Below are positions 21,935-33,822 of a DNA stretch of 64,000 bases, one piece after another; within the stretch, counting starts at the first letter, position 1, and every line of letters starts with the position of its first letter. The stretch is from contig OW799233.1 of the NCBI GenBank assembly GCA_941918925.1, positions 81,963,055-82,027,054 on the forward strand, given 5' to 3'. The position numbers and the translations under genes were made by a program. This DNA is from Phyto melanocephala (lineage: Eukaryota > Arthropoda > Insecta > Diptera > Rhinophoridae). The notes beneath the pieces are model-generated. The model was not told where the DNA came from, did no database searches, and saw only the letters and a list, made by a program, of their open reading frames with translations.

Positions 21935-22630
21935 AACAAGTAAGATTACTATATTCGGCCATGCCGAATCTTATATACCCTTCACAACGTGTAGTTATGC
22001 AATAACAGTAGTTTGTATCACCATTCATCTCATATGAAATACGTACATACATATACAAAAGACATACATATACATATAAAAACATCCCATTGCAAATTAA
22101 AAATTTACGTATGTATGATAAAAAAATAAAAAAAAAATAAAAAAATAAAAAATAATAAAAATATAAATAATATATTAAATAATAAAAAAAAAAAATATAA
22201 AAAAAATATAAAATTTTTTTTTTGGCTCAGCTGGGATTCGATGCCACGTTTACTCTAACCAGTATACACGTTTGTATGTATGTATGTTGTTGTTGTAATG
22301 TTGTTTTTGTGAAAAAAAATCGAGGTGCTCGTGGGTTTTTGCTCATATCTCAGTTGTTTATGTACCGATGTTTCTGATTTTCAATACCGATCTACTCCCG
22401 AATATTTTTGATATTTTAATAGCTCACCCAAGCGATGTCGGGGGGCTTCAAAAAGTTGATTTGAACATACACACGGACAGACGGTCAGACTGACAGAGCT
22501 TATCGGCTCCCCTATTCATAAGCTTTCAGAAAATATGTACTTTATGGGGTCCGAAATTAAAATTGTAGAAAATTCACACGGAATGACAAAGCTATATATA
22601 CCCTTTTTCACTGTGTGTATAAAGGGTATA
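21935..22630 (+). mobile_element. Terminal-hairpin MITE, family B copy
   Basis: Left end AACAAGTAAGATTACTATAT, then hairpin ATTCGGC-CAT-GCCGAAT (21953-21969) and TATACCCTTCACAACGTG. The middle is A-rich with (A)nT runs and a weak GTTGTTGTAATG motif. The right end has ATTCATAAGCTTTCAGAAAA, a GGGGTC-GAAAT block, ACACGGAATGACAAAGC and a closing AAAGGGTATA. No coding content. Its left end is shared with family A, implying a common transposition machinery or origin. Confidence 0.7.
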
Positions 22631-22639
22631 AACAATAAA

Positions 22640-23100
22640 GTTGATTTTCAGCAATAGTACTCTTCTAACTGGTCGAGTGAATATTAAAGTCAGAATCCAA
22701 ATTTAATTACCAGGACTGATTGAGAGCATATCAGCACATCATATTTCTTATATTACGCTTATTCCTTTTATAAGCATTGGTTTATTTTCTTTAATATACC
22801 GGATTTCTTGGATTATTGTCCCAACCGGATATTTAATACAAATGGGACAATATTTCCCAGTAGTATCGAAACCCTGTACAAATCGTATAATGATTTCCTT
22901 TATCAATAAATAAATCATTTTATTTTATTATACTAACGAATAAAAAATAACGTAAAAACAAAAATAAATAACTCATTTTATTTTTAAAAATTTTATCAGT
23001 AACTATAAAAAGAACATAAGAACAAAAATATAACTCTTTTTATTTTGATATAATAATATACATAAAATAATAAAAAAAAATTCTTAAATTTTAAGAAACT
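22640..23100. other. AT-rich spacer
   Basis: Contains a short inverted repeat ATTGTCCCA...TGGGACAAT near 22,820-22,850, possibly part of the neighbouring piggyBac element's end, but no matching opposite end was established. No genes seen. Confidence 0.4.
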
Positions 23101-23104
23101 ACTA

Positions 23105-23990
23105 CAAAGTTTAAATTATGGTATGGAATAAAACAATCAACACAAATTGCTATTATACAGTTTGAACATATACTCGTTTTAGTTTTTTTCTCCTTTTTAC
23201 TGGAACTGCATCTTACACATCATTATCTTTTTTCTGATGGAATGGGCATATGATCTCCTACGTTGATGAAATTGCGCTTACGTTTTGACAGACGTCCGTA
23301 CGATACTCGTTTTTTAGTTTCGCTATATCTTTCTTACTAGAAATCTTATCAATTTGGTTTGTTATTATTTATTTCTTGGTTAATTATCCATGTATTAACT
23401 ACAGCCAACAGTATTTTTAATAAAAACTTTTTTCCACCACTTTCTATTCAAATCATATACACCAACTTTTTGGTCAGCAATATCAACTTCATCCATTATA
23501 GCTACATATGTGGTAATAGCATCTGGACAATCAACATAAATTTTTTCTTCATTTTTTTGTTTGCGTGTAATCTTTCTGATAGTTGCAGTATGACAATTAG
23601 ACAGAACTGTTACTTCTTTTGAGTCTATCCACAGGCAAGCAATTTTTCCAACTGCTGAAAAATCAATAAAATTTATAAGGCTGGTGCAGGTAAAAAATCT
23701 ATCGAAACTTATCATAACGTCTTTGCTACGTGTAGTATTTCAAAGTTTTTCCACAACTCGTTCTGCTAAGGTTTTCTGTACACAAGATACTATCTCTTCC
23801 ATATAGTATAATTTTGAATATCCACCAGGCTTTCTAGAATCGTTGAAATACATTTTGGACATTGTAAGTTGGAATCGATCTCTCGAGATTGCATTTTTAT
23901 GGCAGAATTTCCAAGAGATGCATGTACGCTCCAGTAATTTTGGATCCTTGGAACTTTGCTGTAGCTCATTATGAGGCAACATGCTAACAC
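23105..23990 (-). pseudogene. piggyBac-family transposase relic
   Basis: Three - strand blocks in order. 23990-23740 holds SRDRFQLTMSKMYFNDSRKP, the start of the DDE domain where piggyBac proteins have MSRDRF..I...LHFND. 23715-23395 holds VLSNCHTATIRKITRK, DCPDAITTYVAIMDEVDIAD and KWWKKVF, the conserved GVD.FDQ...Y.....KWW region. About 23,211-23,105 holds a Cys-rich tail (RCSSSKK...SICSNCIIAICVDCF), the C-terminal zinc finger. Blocks are in different frames and separated by stops, so it is dead. A live enzyme would cut and paste at TTAA; no convincing terminal repeats or TTAA pair were identified here. Confidence 0.8.
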
Positions 23991-24540
23991 AATTTGAATT
24001 TCATACTCATCAGTTTTAGCGATATTTTTTTTTCTTTCTCTTTAATTTGTATTTTCAGCAATAAATATCAATAAGGATTTTAGAAAAACATTTTTAAAAA
24101 TATCTTATTCTTTTGAAGAACGATTAACATCAAAAAAACTGTTTTTCCACAGCCGAATAATGTTGCTTGTTGCCAAAAACAAATTTACAAATTTTTATTA
24201 CGACACTGTTAAAATTACTAGCTTAATCATCATCAAATGATATTACTTTCACAGCAGCTTTTCGTCAGTTTTTACTTAACCTTCATGAAAAAATTTGCTA
24301 AAAATTGGATACCGTTACTTTTTTTTCGTAATTTAAAACCTTAAAGTACGGATGGGACCTTTTTAGACACGAGTCTTTAGACTTAAGAAAAAAAATAGGA
24401 TCATTCAAACTTTCTCTGGAACGTATTATCCCAAAAGGACCGAAAGGGTTAGATATACACATATCTCTACAAAACTTTACTAGTTGAAAGGTCAGAAAGT
24501 TATTAAAATAAAGTAAGGGTTATTGAAGTTTCTACCACTT
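23991..24540. other. AT-rich spacer, possibly the 5' part of the piggyBac relic
   Basis: Position suggests the transposase N-terminus and left terminal repeat would fall here on the - strand, but I could not recognise them. Confidence 0.35.
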
Positions 24541-24760
24541 TTTATACCCTTCACCTTAGATGCGCAGGGGAATATAAAGCTTTGTCATTCCGTTTATAAT
24601 TTCTACAATATTAATTTTCGATCCAATAAAGTGTATATTTTCTGAAAGCTTATGACGATTGAGTCATGTCTGTCTTTTTGTGTGAAAATCTTATTATGTT
24701 GTTTGAAATCAACTTTTAGAAGGAATCACATATTGCACACTCCTGTATGTGGTATCAATA
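24540..24760 (-). mobile_element. Family B fragment, inverted right end
   Basis: TATACCCTTCACC, GGAATATAAAGCTTTGTCAT, TTTCTACAAT and TTTCTGAAAGCTTATGA reproduce the right end of family B in reverse. The remainder to about 25,280 is AT-rich with no recognised content. Confidence 0.55.
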
Positions 24761-25283
24761 TTTTGGAAATATCCGGTAATAAATCGGTATTAAAATCCAG
24801 CACAATCATTCCATAACTTTCAGAGATATGAGCAAATAAACATGACTGCCTCTGTTTTTTTCGATATTTTTAATACAAAAATTAAAATTTTTCAACCATA
24901 GAATAATTTATAGACACCTTTGTCAATGTTTGTATATATGATCTACCTCTAGAGATATTCGTGAAAACTTTTAAAAATATCATTCACACATATACTCCCA
25001 AAATTTACAAACGAAAATTTTTTTCAGCTTTAAGACAATCGTAAGAGTCAATATGAGTGAGTATAAAGTTAAAGCGTTCAACCAGCGCAATATAACACAC
25101 TATTGAAAAAATAAAATCCATAATGTTCGCTACTACAAAATGGCGTGCAATATATTTATATTTAGTTCAAATATAGTATTTAACTAGAAAGAAAATTATG
25201 ACCGATAAAGTTCGAAAAAGAAATTAACCAAAAAAAAAAAAAAAATTTTTGAAAAAAATTTCCACAAATAAAAAGGAAAAAAA

Positions 25284-27430
25284 AACAAGTAAGAGCACTA
25301 TATTCGGCTGTGCCGAATCTTTTATACCCACCACCAATTCTGTGTACATTTAAAGCACAATATTTATTATTTTGTTAATCGCTATGGAATAATCTCTTTA
25401 TAATAAAATATGTATCACTTTCTTTGTAGAGGGTGGTTAAATTTTAAGGGCTCATGTTGAAGGTGAACTACACCTAGTCTTTAAATTTGTTTTCTGAATT
25501 TCACTTGACATTTCTCAATCTCAAACTTACTCAATTTGATCCGCGGAAAGATATGCAAATGAGCAACGCTTTAAAGTTATTCAGGTTTTTTATAAAAATG
25601 GGCGTTCAAATCAAATCGCATTTTGTGCACTTCGTAATTCTTTTGATCAACATAATCGTTCAAAGTCGTCCACAATCGGGAGAATTGTAAAAAATATTTT
25701 AATTTCTGCAAAACAGGTCTGTATAAAATGTTAGAAAATCTGTGAATGCCTTCTTAGTTCGTTGAATGGGAACCATTGCTGTTTTTTGTGTGTGGCAAAA
25801 GAGCAGTCAACCTCAACTCATCATCGTGCCCAACAATTGAGCATCAACATTGTCATTGAAAATTTGGACCATCAGATAGAGGAGTGGCGCCAAGGATGGG
25901 GGGGGGGGGGCATTTGGCCGATATTTTGTTAAATACATAATTGAACCATACAAATATTATAATTACAAAAAGAAATAATAATAATTTCCTAAACAATTTG
26001 TGTTTTATTTAAATTCAACATCGGTCCTTAAAATTTAACCACCCTTTATAACTTCGATATGCTACTATGTATGTAAATGTAGTCTTTCAATGAAAGTGGG
26101 CGTTAAAGTAGGCATGTCAATAAATTTTCTGCTAATAAATACAACTTAGATATTTCAATATAGTCCTTTATTTTCCCAAAAACTTTGTCAATAGAGAAAT
26201 TACATGAATTTAAGATAAACCGTTATATGGGAGGTAGGCGCTAAAATAGGCGTGTCATCTAAACTTTTTGGCACAACAATTACATTGATTAGAAGGATAT
26301 ATGTAGGAAATTTCATCATCATACCTCTAATTTTGTCGGTTTTATGAGCTTTTAAATTTCATTAACGGTAGATAACGTGAAAATTGGGCGTTATAGTAGG
26401 CGTGTCAAAGTTGTTTTTGCGAATGAGTACAACTTAGGTGTTTCAATATAGCTTTTTATTATTCCAAAATCTTTATTAATAGAGAAATTATATTAATTTT
26501 AGTTAAAACGTTATATGGGAGGTGGGCGTAAAAGTGGGCGTGGCACCTTAATTTTCCGGCACAGTAATGACATTGCCTAGGGGGATATACGCAGCAAATT
26601 TTATCATCATACCTCTAATTTTGGCGGTTTTATGAGCTTTTAAATTTCAATAACGGTAGATAACGTGAAAAGTGGGCGTTTTAGTAGGCGTGTCAAAGTT
26701 GTTTTTGCCAATGAGTACTACCTAGATGTTTCAATATAGTCCTTTATTATTCCAAAATCTATATTAATAAAAAAATTATATGAATTTTGGGTAAAACGTT
26801 ATATGGGAGGTGGGCGTAAAAGTGGGCGTGGCACATTGATTTTCCGTTTGACCAAAAAGCCATGTGTGCAAAATTTCAGAGTAGTACATCCAATTTTGTT
26901 GCTTTTATGACGTTTTTGTTTTTAAATATACCGAAAAATACACTTTGCGGTATAAATTTTCGTACATTTTGATCGATAACTCTTTTCTAATGCATAGATT
27001 TACATAATTTTCGGGGAAAAATATTGTTTTTACTCAGGATATATATATTCGAATTTTCATGAGTCTACGTTAATGCGTTTGGACACAATTCCATTTTATT
27101 CGATGTTCGAAGGACACGGTTTTTTCGACCTACTCTTGCTTTTCGAGCTATAACTCTCTTCCTAATATTCCGATTTAGCCCATTTTCAATACCAAACAAA
27201 CCTTGTCTATAAGAAAGATTCTGGCAAAATTTGAGCCCCCTAGCTTTTTCGGTGCGACCTCTATCGTGCTTTCAACAGACGGACAGACGGATATAGCTAG
27301 ATCGTCATCAAATCAAACCCTGATTCAGAATATATATACTTTATGGGGTCTAAAATGGATATTTCGATGTGTTACAAACGGAATGACAAAATGAATATAC
27401 CCCCACCATTTTTTTGGTGGCGGGTATAAA
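25284..27430 (+). mobile_element. Family A copy 2, without SINE or LTR element
   Basis: The left end carries the intact hairpin ATTCGGC-TGT-GCCGAAT (25302-25318) and the mariner MITE (25432-26046, with a 12-base G run at 25898-25909). A shorter 288-bp-type array follows (GGGAGG marks at about 26229, 26517 and 26815). The right-hand unique segment includes TGTTCGAAGGACACGGTTTT and a (CAGACGGA)-like stretch before TGGTGGCGGGTATAAAA. The right terminus lacks the hairpin, so the copy may be truncated or use a different end. This copy gives the empty-site sequence for the SINE and LTR insertions in copy 1. Confidence 0.75.
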
Positions 27431-27873
27431 AACAATCGTATAAACATATTATTTGTTTTGTATATGTATTACACATAAATACATATGCATATACATAAGT
27501 ATGTATTTATGTAAAAAATATTTTATTATGAAGTAAAAACAGTGAGTAATACAGTTTTAAAAGTACGATGATATTTGATAAGAAGGAGTTGAATTTTTAC
27601 TGAATATGTTATTTAAATTAAACTTAAAAAGAAAAAAAAAAAATTACAGCAGTAATAATAAAACTGTTCAATTGAACACTGTACAAGTAGTACCACCAAC
27701 CTTAAATATAATCCATTTACGATTAAAACACATATACTTTTAAAATGATAATACAATTTATTGTAGTGATTGTCATTAATCTTTAAGAAAATTTTCCATT
27801 GCATTTACGAGTATAAGCATAACATACATATACAATATTGCTGCTTTAATTGTTTACTTCTTTCTTTTCAAAG
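27431..27873. other. 3' flank of the LRR gene
   Basis: AT-rich with ACATACATATGC-type simple sequence. The polyadenylation site of the LRR gene should lie here on the - strand but cannot be assigned. Confidence 0.4.
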
Positions 27874-28857
27874 TCAATTTGTGGATGAGCTAGGATATGA
27901 GTTTTTTCTTCGTTTCAATTGAAACAAATCTTTAAAACTGAGGGTAGGTGAGATTTTGCGATTGCCATTACAATGCTGGCCCTTAGACGTAGAACCATTT
28001 CCCATTGAATTTGCAGGAGATATTGATGATGAAGATGTTGATGGTAGAACATCATTGGTAGAGCTTTGAAATAGTTTTGATAGAGACTCACGTGATACTC
28101 CATCCAAATATTGAAGGCGGGGAAGCATTTGTAAAACATATTCCCTGTAATCTGACAAAACACTCGCCGGCATTATAAGTGATTCGATATTGAAAGAATT
28201 GCTAAACATATTTAAAGTGCAATAATTGAATGATTCCTTAATACCAGGATTACCCATGATTGACAAATAATCTAGACTAGGACATTGAAGGCGTATACGC
28301 TGAATCCACTCGGCTACATTTCTGATATTACAGTTATTAATCCTAAAGGTGTAAAATTAGTAACATGTCAATATATTTTTATTTTTCTGCAACAAGTCTT
28401 AACTTACCATAAAATTCTTAAATTCTGTAAAAATGGTAAAGTGTTTACGTCCAGTCTTGTATTTCTGTCTAAGATTAGAGTGTGTAAGTCCTCAAAGAAT
28501 GACAAAAACGACAGATTTTGAAAGTTATTATAACTCAAGTCTAAAAACTTTGTTTGAACTGCAAATTTTTCCGCTATTCGCCTCGGAATTGTATTTAAGT
28601 TTTCATAGGCCAATGATATTCTTCCGCCCTCTTCTAGAATATTGTCGGCCAGCGAGTCATCGCTAGTACAACTGACATTTGAAATATTTCCACTGACTGA
28701 ATATTGATTGGTCGATATCATTTTTGGACAATTTTCTATATAAATATTACCTCCAATGGTGCTATCAGTAGTAAAACATACGTCGTTAAATTCTTCGACC
28801 GGTAGACTGTCGTAAGACTGAAACGTAGCACAATTTTTTAAAATTTCATATAAAGAG
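27874..28857 (-). CDS. Leucine-rich-repeat protein resembling LRMDA (C10orf11), last two exons
   Basis: Exon 28857-28408 (acceptor TTTCATTTCAG, donor GTAAGT) joins exon 28342-27874 through a 65-bp intron in phase 2, restoring RILW-INNCNIRNVAEW. LRR-like sequence runs ISLAYENLNTIP, TKFLDLSYNNFQNLSFL, LHTLILDRNTRLD, LPFLQNLRILW, then SLDYLSIMGNPG and the LRR-cap-like YREYVLQMLPRLQYLDGV. The order and the DY..YVL..LP.L..LD ending match LRMDA, a small protein linked to melanocyte differentiation in vertebrates; orthology is my inference. A Ser-rich, basic tail follows. Residues 1-70 of the visible part have no match that I recognise. The start is unresolved: either an unseen exon splices in at 28857, which I favour because of the strong acceptor, or an ATG at 28889 opens the frame directly. 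Confidence 0.7.
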
Positions 28858-28889
28858 CTGAAATGAAATGCCAAGAAAAATAAAAGCAT

Positions 28890-29267
28890 TAACTACATAT
28901 AATCATTTTTAATGTGTTCAAATATGTTATTTTTCAAATTTTTTGTGGTGTTGTAAAAAAATGCCTCCTTAAATTTTGAATTTTTCATTCTATGCTTCAT
29001 CTAAGACCCAAATTAATTTTGCCTATAACTTTGTTGGTTCCTGACTGATTTGCCCAAAACATTCTGCCAACAACCATAGAAGTTTATCTATTTGTGGACT
29101 ATACAAAATAACTTAAGTTGATACATTAAAATTTTAAATTTTTATACAAAATACTTCAAGAGATATCACGTTTGAAAAAAGTTAACTAAATTGATATTTT
29201 TTAAACTCATTTTTGCTTTTGTGTTTTCCTCAAAAATTTGAAAATTTAACTAAAAATCTTTGTAAAA
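28890..29267. other. Upstream flank of the LRR gene
   Basis: AT-rich. No first exon with ATG and a good donor was recognised on the - strand. Confidence 0.4.
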
Positions 29268-29432
29268 AATGCAAATGTCTAAATAGTTTAAATTATACAC
29301 GTCTATATAATACTATACTACGATTTATATAATAGAAGATTTTACAACAAAAAGATACAAATGTCTAAATAGTTTACATTAATACTCATCTGACTACGAT
29401 TTATATAATAGGTGGTATTACAATAAAAAGAA
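29268..29432 (+). repeat. Two-copy tandem repeat, 86-bp period
   Basis: CAAATGTCTAAATAGTTTA at 29272 recurs at 29358, and both copies continue to CTACGATTTATATAATAG. Non-coding. Confidence 0.75.
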
Positions 29433-29799
29433 TCAGCTTAAATTTGTTTGTCTACTATTGAAATATTTGAAAAAATGTTTTCACAATTCTGTGGTTAAAA
29501 AAGTGTGCATTGTCCTGTCTATACAAAGGAAATAATCTTTTTAAACTATTTACACTTAACCAATTCTTATAAAATTTTGCATACATTTTGAGTTTTAGTG
29601 AAAATACAATGTTATTGTTAGAAAATTGCGCAATGTCATGCCTGATATGGAACATTCCGAAATACCCAACAATGTTCATAATGACAAAGGATATGTGCAA
29701 ATACTTAAATTATTTTGTTGGCGCAATGACTTTACTTTCTACACTACCAGTCAGAAAGTGAGGGTCAAAGCCAACACGTCGAAACGGAGAAGAACGTAG

Positions 29800-31435
29800 C
29801 AAAATACAACAACACAATGTGTTCGAAACAAAATATATTGGCTTAATGCTTTTTCGAAGTTTACTTAACAGGCACCAGTATATAACGATTTGTTTAAATT
29901 CCACTGGATATTTGAAACAAACATATGGATTGCATGTATCGCTGAGTGCTTGTATTTAAAGCCAAACTGTCTTTCACTTACTATATTTTTGACTTTGCAG
30001 AACTGTACGATGTTAGTATTGATGCAGACTTCGAATACTTTGGTAATATTTGGTAATAAGCCAATTGTCCTAAGATTTTTTGGATTGCTTGTATCTTAAT
30101 CTTTTTTGGGTAAAATTATCACCTTAGCTTGCTTCCAAGCACTAGGAAAGTAGGCATTATTCAACATGTTGTTAAAAAGTACCGTATATTTAGAGATTAG
30201 CAAATCTGGTATATTATGTAATACAACGTTTGGAATATTATCAATCCCAGATGAAAGTTTTGGTCTTAATTTTCTAAAAATGTATAAAACTTTATCCTTC
30301 GATATAAAGAAATCATCTAACTGAGATTCTTTTAGGTCGTCTGCCCTTTTTGATGCTGAGAATGTCGTTATCGTTGAGTCATTGCCTTCATACTGATTTT
30401 TTCTTTCTAAAAATTTAGAGAAACAATGATTTACTTCAATATGTACTATATTATCAAGATTAAACTCTTTAAAAGAGTGAACCGATTCAAGAAACGAACC
30501 AATTACGTTTAACTTTTGTATTTCCTCAGTATTCAGGTAATTAGTATTTCCACTTTCCTTTTCTAAATCTTTAGGATCAATTCCTGCGTTTCTTATTATG
30601 CTTTCGTTTTCTAAAGGAATTTTGAGGATATTCAAATTGAAAGGCTGTGTTAACATAAACGGTTTTTTAACTTCATTAAACATATTCGAAGATTCCGATG
30701 GAGAGATTCGCATAAGCCTGTCTTGAAAATGTCTGTTTACCGAAATGGCGAAATTATCGTTCAAAAGTTTCCTAATTAGTTTTAATTTTACTTTAAGCAA
30801 ATTGAGTTCAGAATGTGTTAAAAATATTTCTAGTCTGTTAAAACGTTTAATCATTGTAACATTTTTACTCTTCTCACACTGTAGTTTTTTAATGGTGGGA
30901 TTGGTGAATTTTTCCATAGAATCATATAATTTATATCTCGGAATTGATATGTCCATGGCCTTTATAATATAATCATTCAATTTACGTAAATAAAAATCTG
31001 TTTCAGATTTCTATCGCTCGGAATAATTATATTCCTGTTCGTCTCGCTTAATAAGAAATTTTGGAATTTTTTCCTTTTCGTTTTTTTTAAATTTAGTTTC
31101 GTTTTATTAGATTCATTAAAGAATGCAAGTTGGTGGCCATTCTCAGCACCTAATAGTTTTATTTTCACCGCGTTGTGGTCGCTATCATAGTCAATTGTCT
31201 CCAAGCAATTTATGGAGTTATCAAGTTTATGAATTTTCAGTCTTGAATCAATTATACATAAGTCTAAGTACGAATTGCATCGTGGATATGAGGGTGTACG
31301 TTTCGAATATAGTTTACATCTATATCTTATTTCGTAGTCTTCAATCCATTCTTTCAACTAATTCCCTTTAGTGTTTGCTTTTAAATTTTTCCAGTCAGTA
31401 TGTTTACAATTTAGGTCTCCTAAAAACTTAGTCAA
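29800..31435 (-). pseudogene. Decayed LOA/Jockey-type LINE: endonuclease end plus N-terminal half of RT
   Basis: On the - strand: GDLNCKHTDW (about 31,410, the APE block GDFNA.H..W), YPRCNSYLDLCIID, then YDSDHNAVKIKL, the endonuclease active-site Asp-His. A long linker frame (30980-30096) leads to RT blocks LSSGIDNIPNVVL and YFPSAWKQAKVIILPKKD. A TAA at about 30,093 interrupts; the same frame then gives LRTIGLLPNITKVFE and QFGFKYKHSAIHAIH and degenerates near 29,820 before the catalytic FADD box. Both ends are missing and no tail or duplication was found. LOA-like affinity rests on the HSAIHAIH..V..I.WNLN region from memory; Jockey superfamily is safer. Confidence 0.75.
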
Positions 31436-31559
31436 AAACACATAACTGAATTTGTTAGAACAACGACGAAATGTACAAGTTTAAAATAAATCAAGTTAGA
31501 AATGAAACGACTGACTTTTTTATGCAACAATGTTGCATTTTTTAAGGAAACTGTAGAGT

Positions 31560-32540
31560 ATAATTTGGTACCCAGAGGAAGTTGGAAAATAATATTAGCT
31601 TTGTGTGGGCATGGCACCTCCTACTTTTAAAATTATATAATTTATGTTTGAATTCAACTTAGATAATACATTACGGCTTAGTTTTTTTTTTTAATTTTTG
31701 TCCAAATAGAAATAATATAAATTCCAGGTAAAGTGTTATAATGGAGGTGGGCGGTAAAGTGTCCTTCTCTCTTTATTTTTCTGGCATAACAAAATTTAAA
31801 AGACGCTATACATGCGAAATTTTATAATCTTTTATAATTCTATTGATATTATGAGATTTTAAATGTCATTAACAGTAAATTATGTGAGAAGTGGCCGTTA
31901 AAATAGGCGTGTCAAAGTAGTTTCTGCTAAAAAAATCAACTTAAGTAGATATTTCGATAGAGTCTTTTATTCTTTCAAAATTTTTGTTCATAGAAAAATT
32001 TTTATAAATTTAAAATAAAGCGTTATATGGGAGGTGGGCGTTAAAGTGGGTGTGTCACCTTCATTTTTTGGCATAACAATGACATTGACTAGAAAGCTAT
32101 TTGTACCGAATTTTATCATCGTACCTCTAAGTTTGTAGGTTTTATGAGCTTTTAAATTTCATTACTAGTAGATTTCGTGAAAAATGGGCGCTTATTAGGC
32201 GTGTCAAATTAGTTTCTGCCAATAAACGCAACTTAGATATTTCAGTATAGAGTCCTCTATTCTTTCAAAATCTTTATTCGTAGATAAATTGTATAAATTT
32301 GAGATAAATCTTTATATGGGATGTGGGCGTAAAAGTGGGTGTGCCACTTTTATTTTCCGTTAATACAAAGACTTTGACCAAATAGAGTCCTTTATTCTTC
32401 CTAAATTTTTGTTTATAGGAAAATTATATGAATTTAAGATAAAGCGTTATATGAGAGGTGGTTGTTGAGGTGGGCGTGCCACCTTAATGCAGGTCTTTAA
32501 AGAGCAATTTTTGCAAAATGTAAGATATAAAAATCTAATA
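31560..32540 (+). repeat. Diverged 288-bp family A array (direct orientation)
   Basis: GG-GGTGGGCG marks at about 31742, 32029 and 32318 keep the 287-289-bp spacing. TTTTATGAGCTTTTAAATTTC and GGGCGTGTCAAA-type blocks identify the same repeat as at 16-18 kb, more diverged. Confidence 0.75.
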
Positions 32541-33822
32541 ACGGGTCCGCCATCTAACGTTTTTTTTTCAACTAGTGCTTATTTCGTTAATGGTAGCACT
32601 TAGCTCATGTCTGATTTGACAGATAATTAGTTTTATCCTTCCGCTGAACGAATGTGGTTGTGTGTACGCTTGAACAACGCTGGGAAATATTGCGACATTA
32701 CTTTGAAAATCATGGTAATGTTGCAGAATGTGTACGAAAATTGCGTACGGATTTTGGAAGAAGAGAAGCACCGTCAGCTCCGTATGTTCGTTTTCTTGTG
32801 AAAAAAGTGAAAGAAACTGGCATCCTCATGGATAAACCGTGAAAAGCGTGAAAAGCTAAAAACAGTGCGTACACCAGAGAGTATTGCTGCTGTGGCAGAA
32901 AGTGTGCGTGAAACGCCATCAACATCAATTCACCGTCGTTGTCAACAATTGAACATTTCGGAGACATCATTGAGACGAATTTCGCATAAAGACCTTGGTA
33001 TGACGCCATGCAAAGTCCAATTGGTTAAGAAGTTGAAGCCAACGTACCATCCAATGCGTTTTCGCTTTGCTAAGTGGGCCTGCGATCGACTTACAGAAGA
33101 TGCCGATTTTGCCAAAAAAATCATCTTTTCAGATGAAGCTCATTTTAATCTTAGCGGGCATGTAAACAAGAAAAATTGTCGCATTTGGGGCACAGAAAGC
33201 ATACATCGAAAAGCCTATACACCCAAAACGAGTCACTTTTTGGTGCGGATTTTGGCCTAAAGGCATAACTGGGCCATTTTTCTTCGAAAATGAGCAAGGA
33301 GTGGCCGTTACAGTCAATAGCGATCGTTATCGGGCCATGTTGAACGAATTTTTGTTTACAAAAATTGAAGAGAAGGATTTTGGCAACATTTGGTTTTAAC
33401 AGGACGGCGCTAAGTGCCACTCGATGTTTTGCGCCCTGTTTTTGAAGATCGCATTATCAGCATCATAGCTGATGTCGTTTGGCCACCTCGGAGCTGCGAT
33501 TTGACACCGTTGGACTATTATTTGTGGGGTGCCGTCAAAGATACATAAGTGCTACGCCAACAAGCCAGAGACAATTGACGCTTTTAAGGATATTATTCGT
33601 GAAGCCATTGGTGAAATACAGCTGCACACAATCGATAATGTGCTTAAAATTGGACCGATCGTGTAGGCTACTGCATGGCCAGCCGAGGCAGCCATTTGAA
33701 TGAAATTATTTTCCATTGTTGTCCAGGATTGTACTTTCAAATAAAAAAAGAAATTTGAGAAAATATTCAGTAGTTTTTTTTATAGCATTTTCAAAAAAAA
33801 AAAAGTTATTTGGCGGACCCTT
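32541..33822 (+). mobile_element. rosa-like (DD41D-type) mariner element, 1.28 kb, inactive
   Basis: Terminal inverted repeats with GGGTCCGCC near each end, flanked by TA (32539-32540 and 33823-33824). The transposase on the + strand begins with VCTLEQRWEILRHYFENHG (about 32,654) and includes CDRLTEDADF, the catalytic IFSDEAHFNLSGHVNK, NIWF*QDGA (stop replacing Gln) and SCDLTPLDYYLWG. It is broken by a frameshift near 32,840, another near 33,255, the stop near 33,400 and a deletion after the second Asp. Using the second copy at 52.3 kb to span that deletion, the Asp-Asp spacing comes to 41 residues, the signature of the rosa family. Insertion lies in a family A-type array. Confidence 0.82.
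32654..33745 (+). pseudogene. rosa-like mariner transposase, multiply broken
   Basis: Order of blocks: N-terminal helix-turn-helix (LEQRWEILRHYFENHGNVAE), second HTH (VRETPSTSIHRRCQQLNIS, about 32,905-32,960), catalytic DEAHFNLSG (first Asp), TPKTSHFLV with a frameshift where relatives have TVWCGFW, GPFFFENEQGVAVTV in another frame, QDGA (second Asp) and CDLTPLD (third Asp), ending near 33,745. At least two frameshifts, a stop and a deletion make it non-functional. Confidence 0.8.

Noticed and set aside
22820..24440. TTAA-flanked piggyBac ends
   Set aside because: CCCTG near 22,871 and AGGGTTA near 24,448 looked suggestive, but the inner sequences do not pair and no intact TTAA duplication is present.
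27203..27394. Short + strand frame of 63 codons
   Set aside because: It falls in the family A unique segment, which recurs as non-coding repeat elsewhere.
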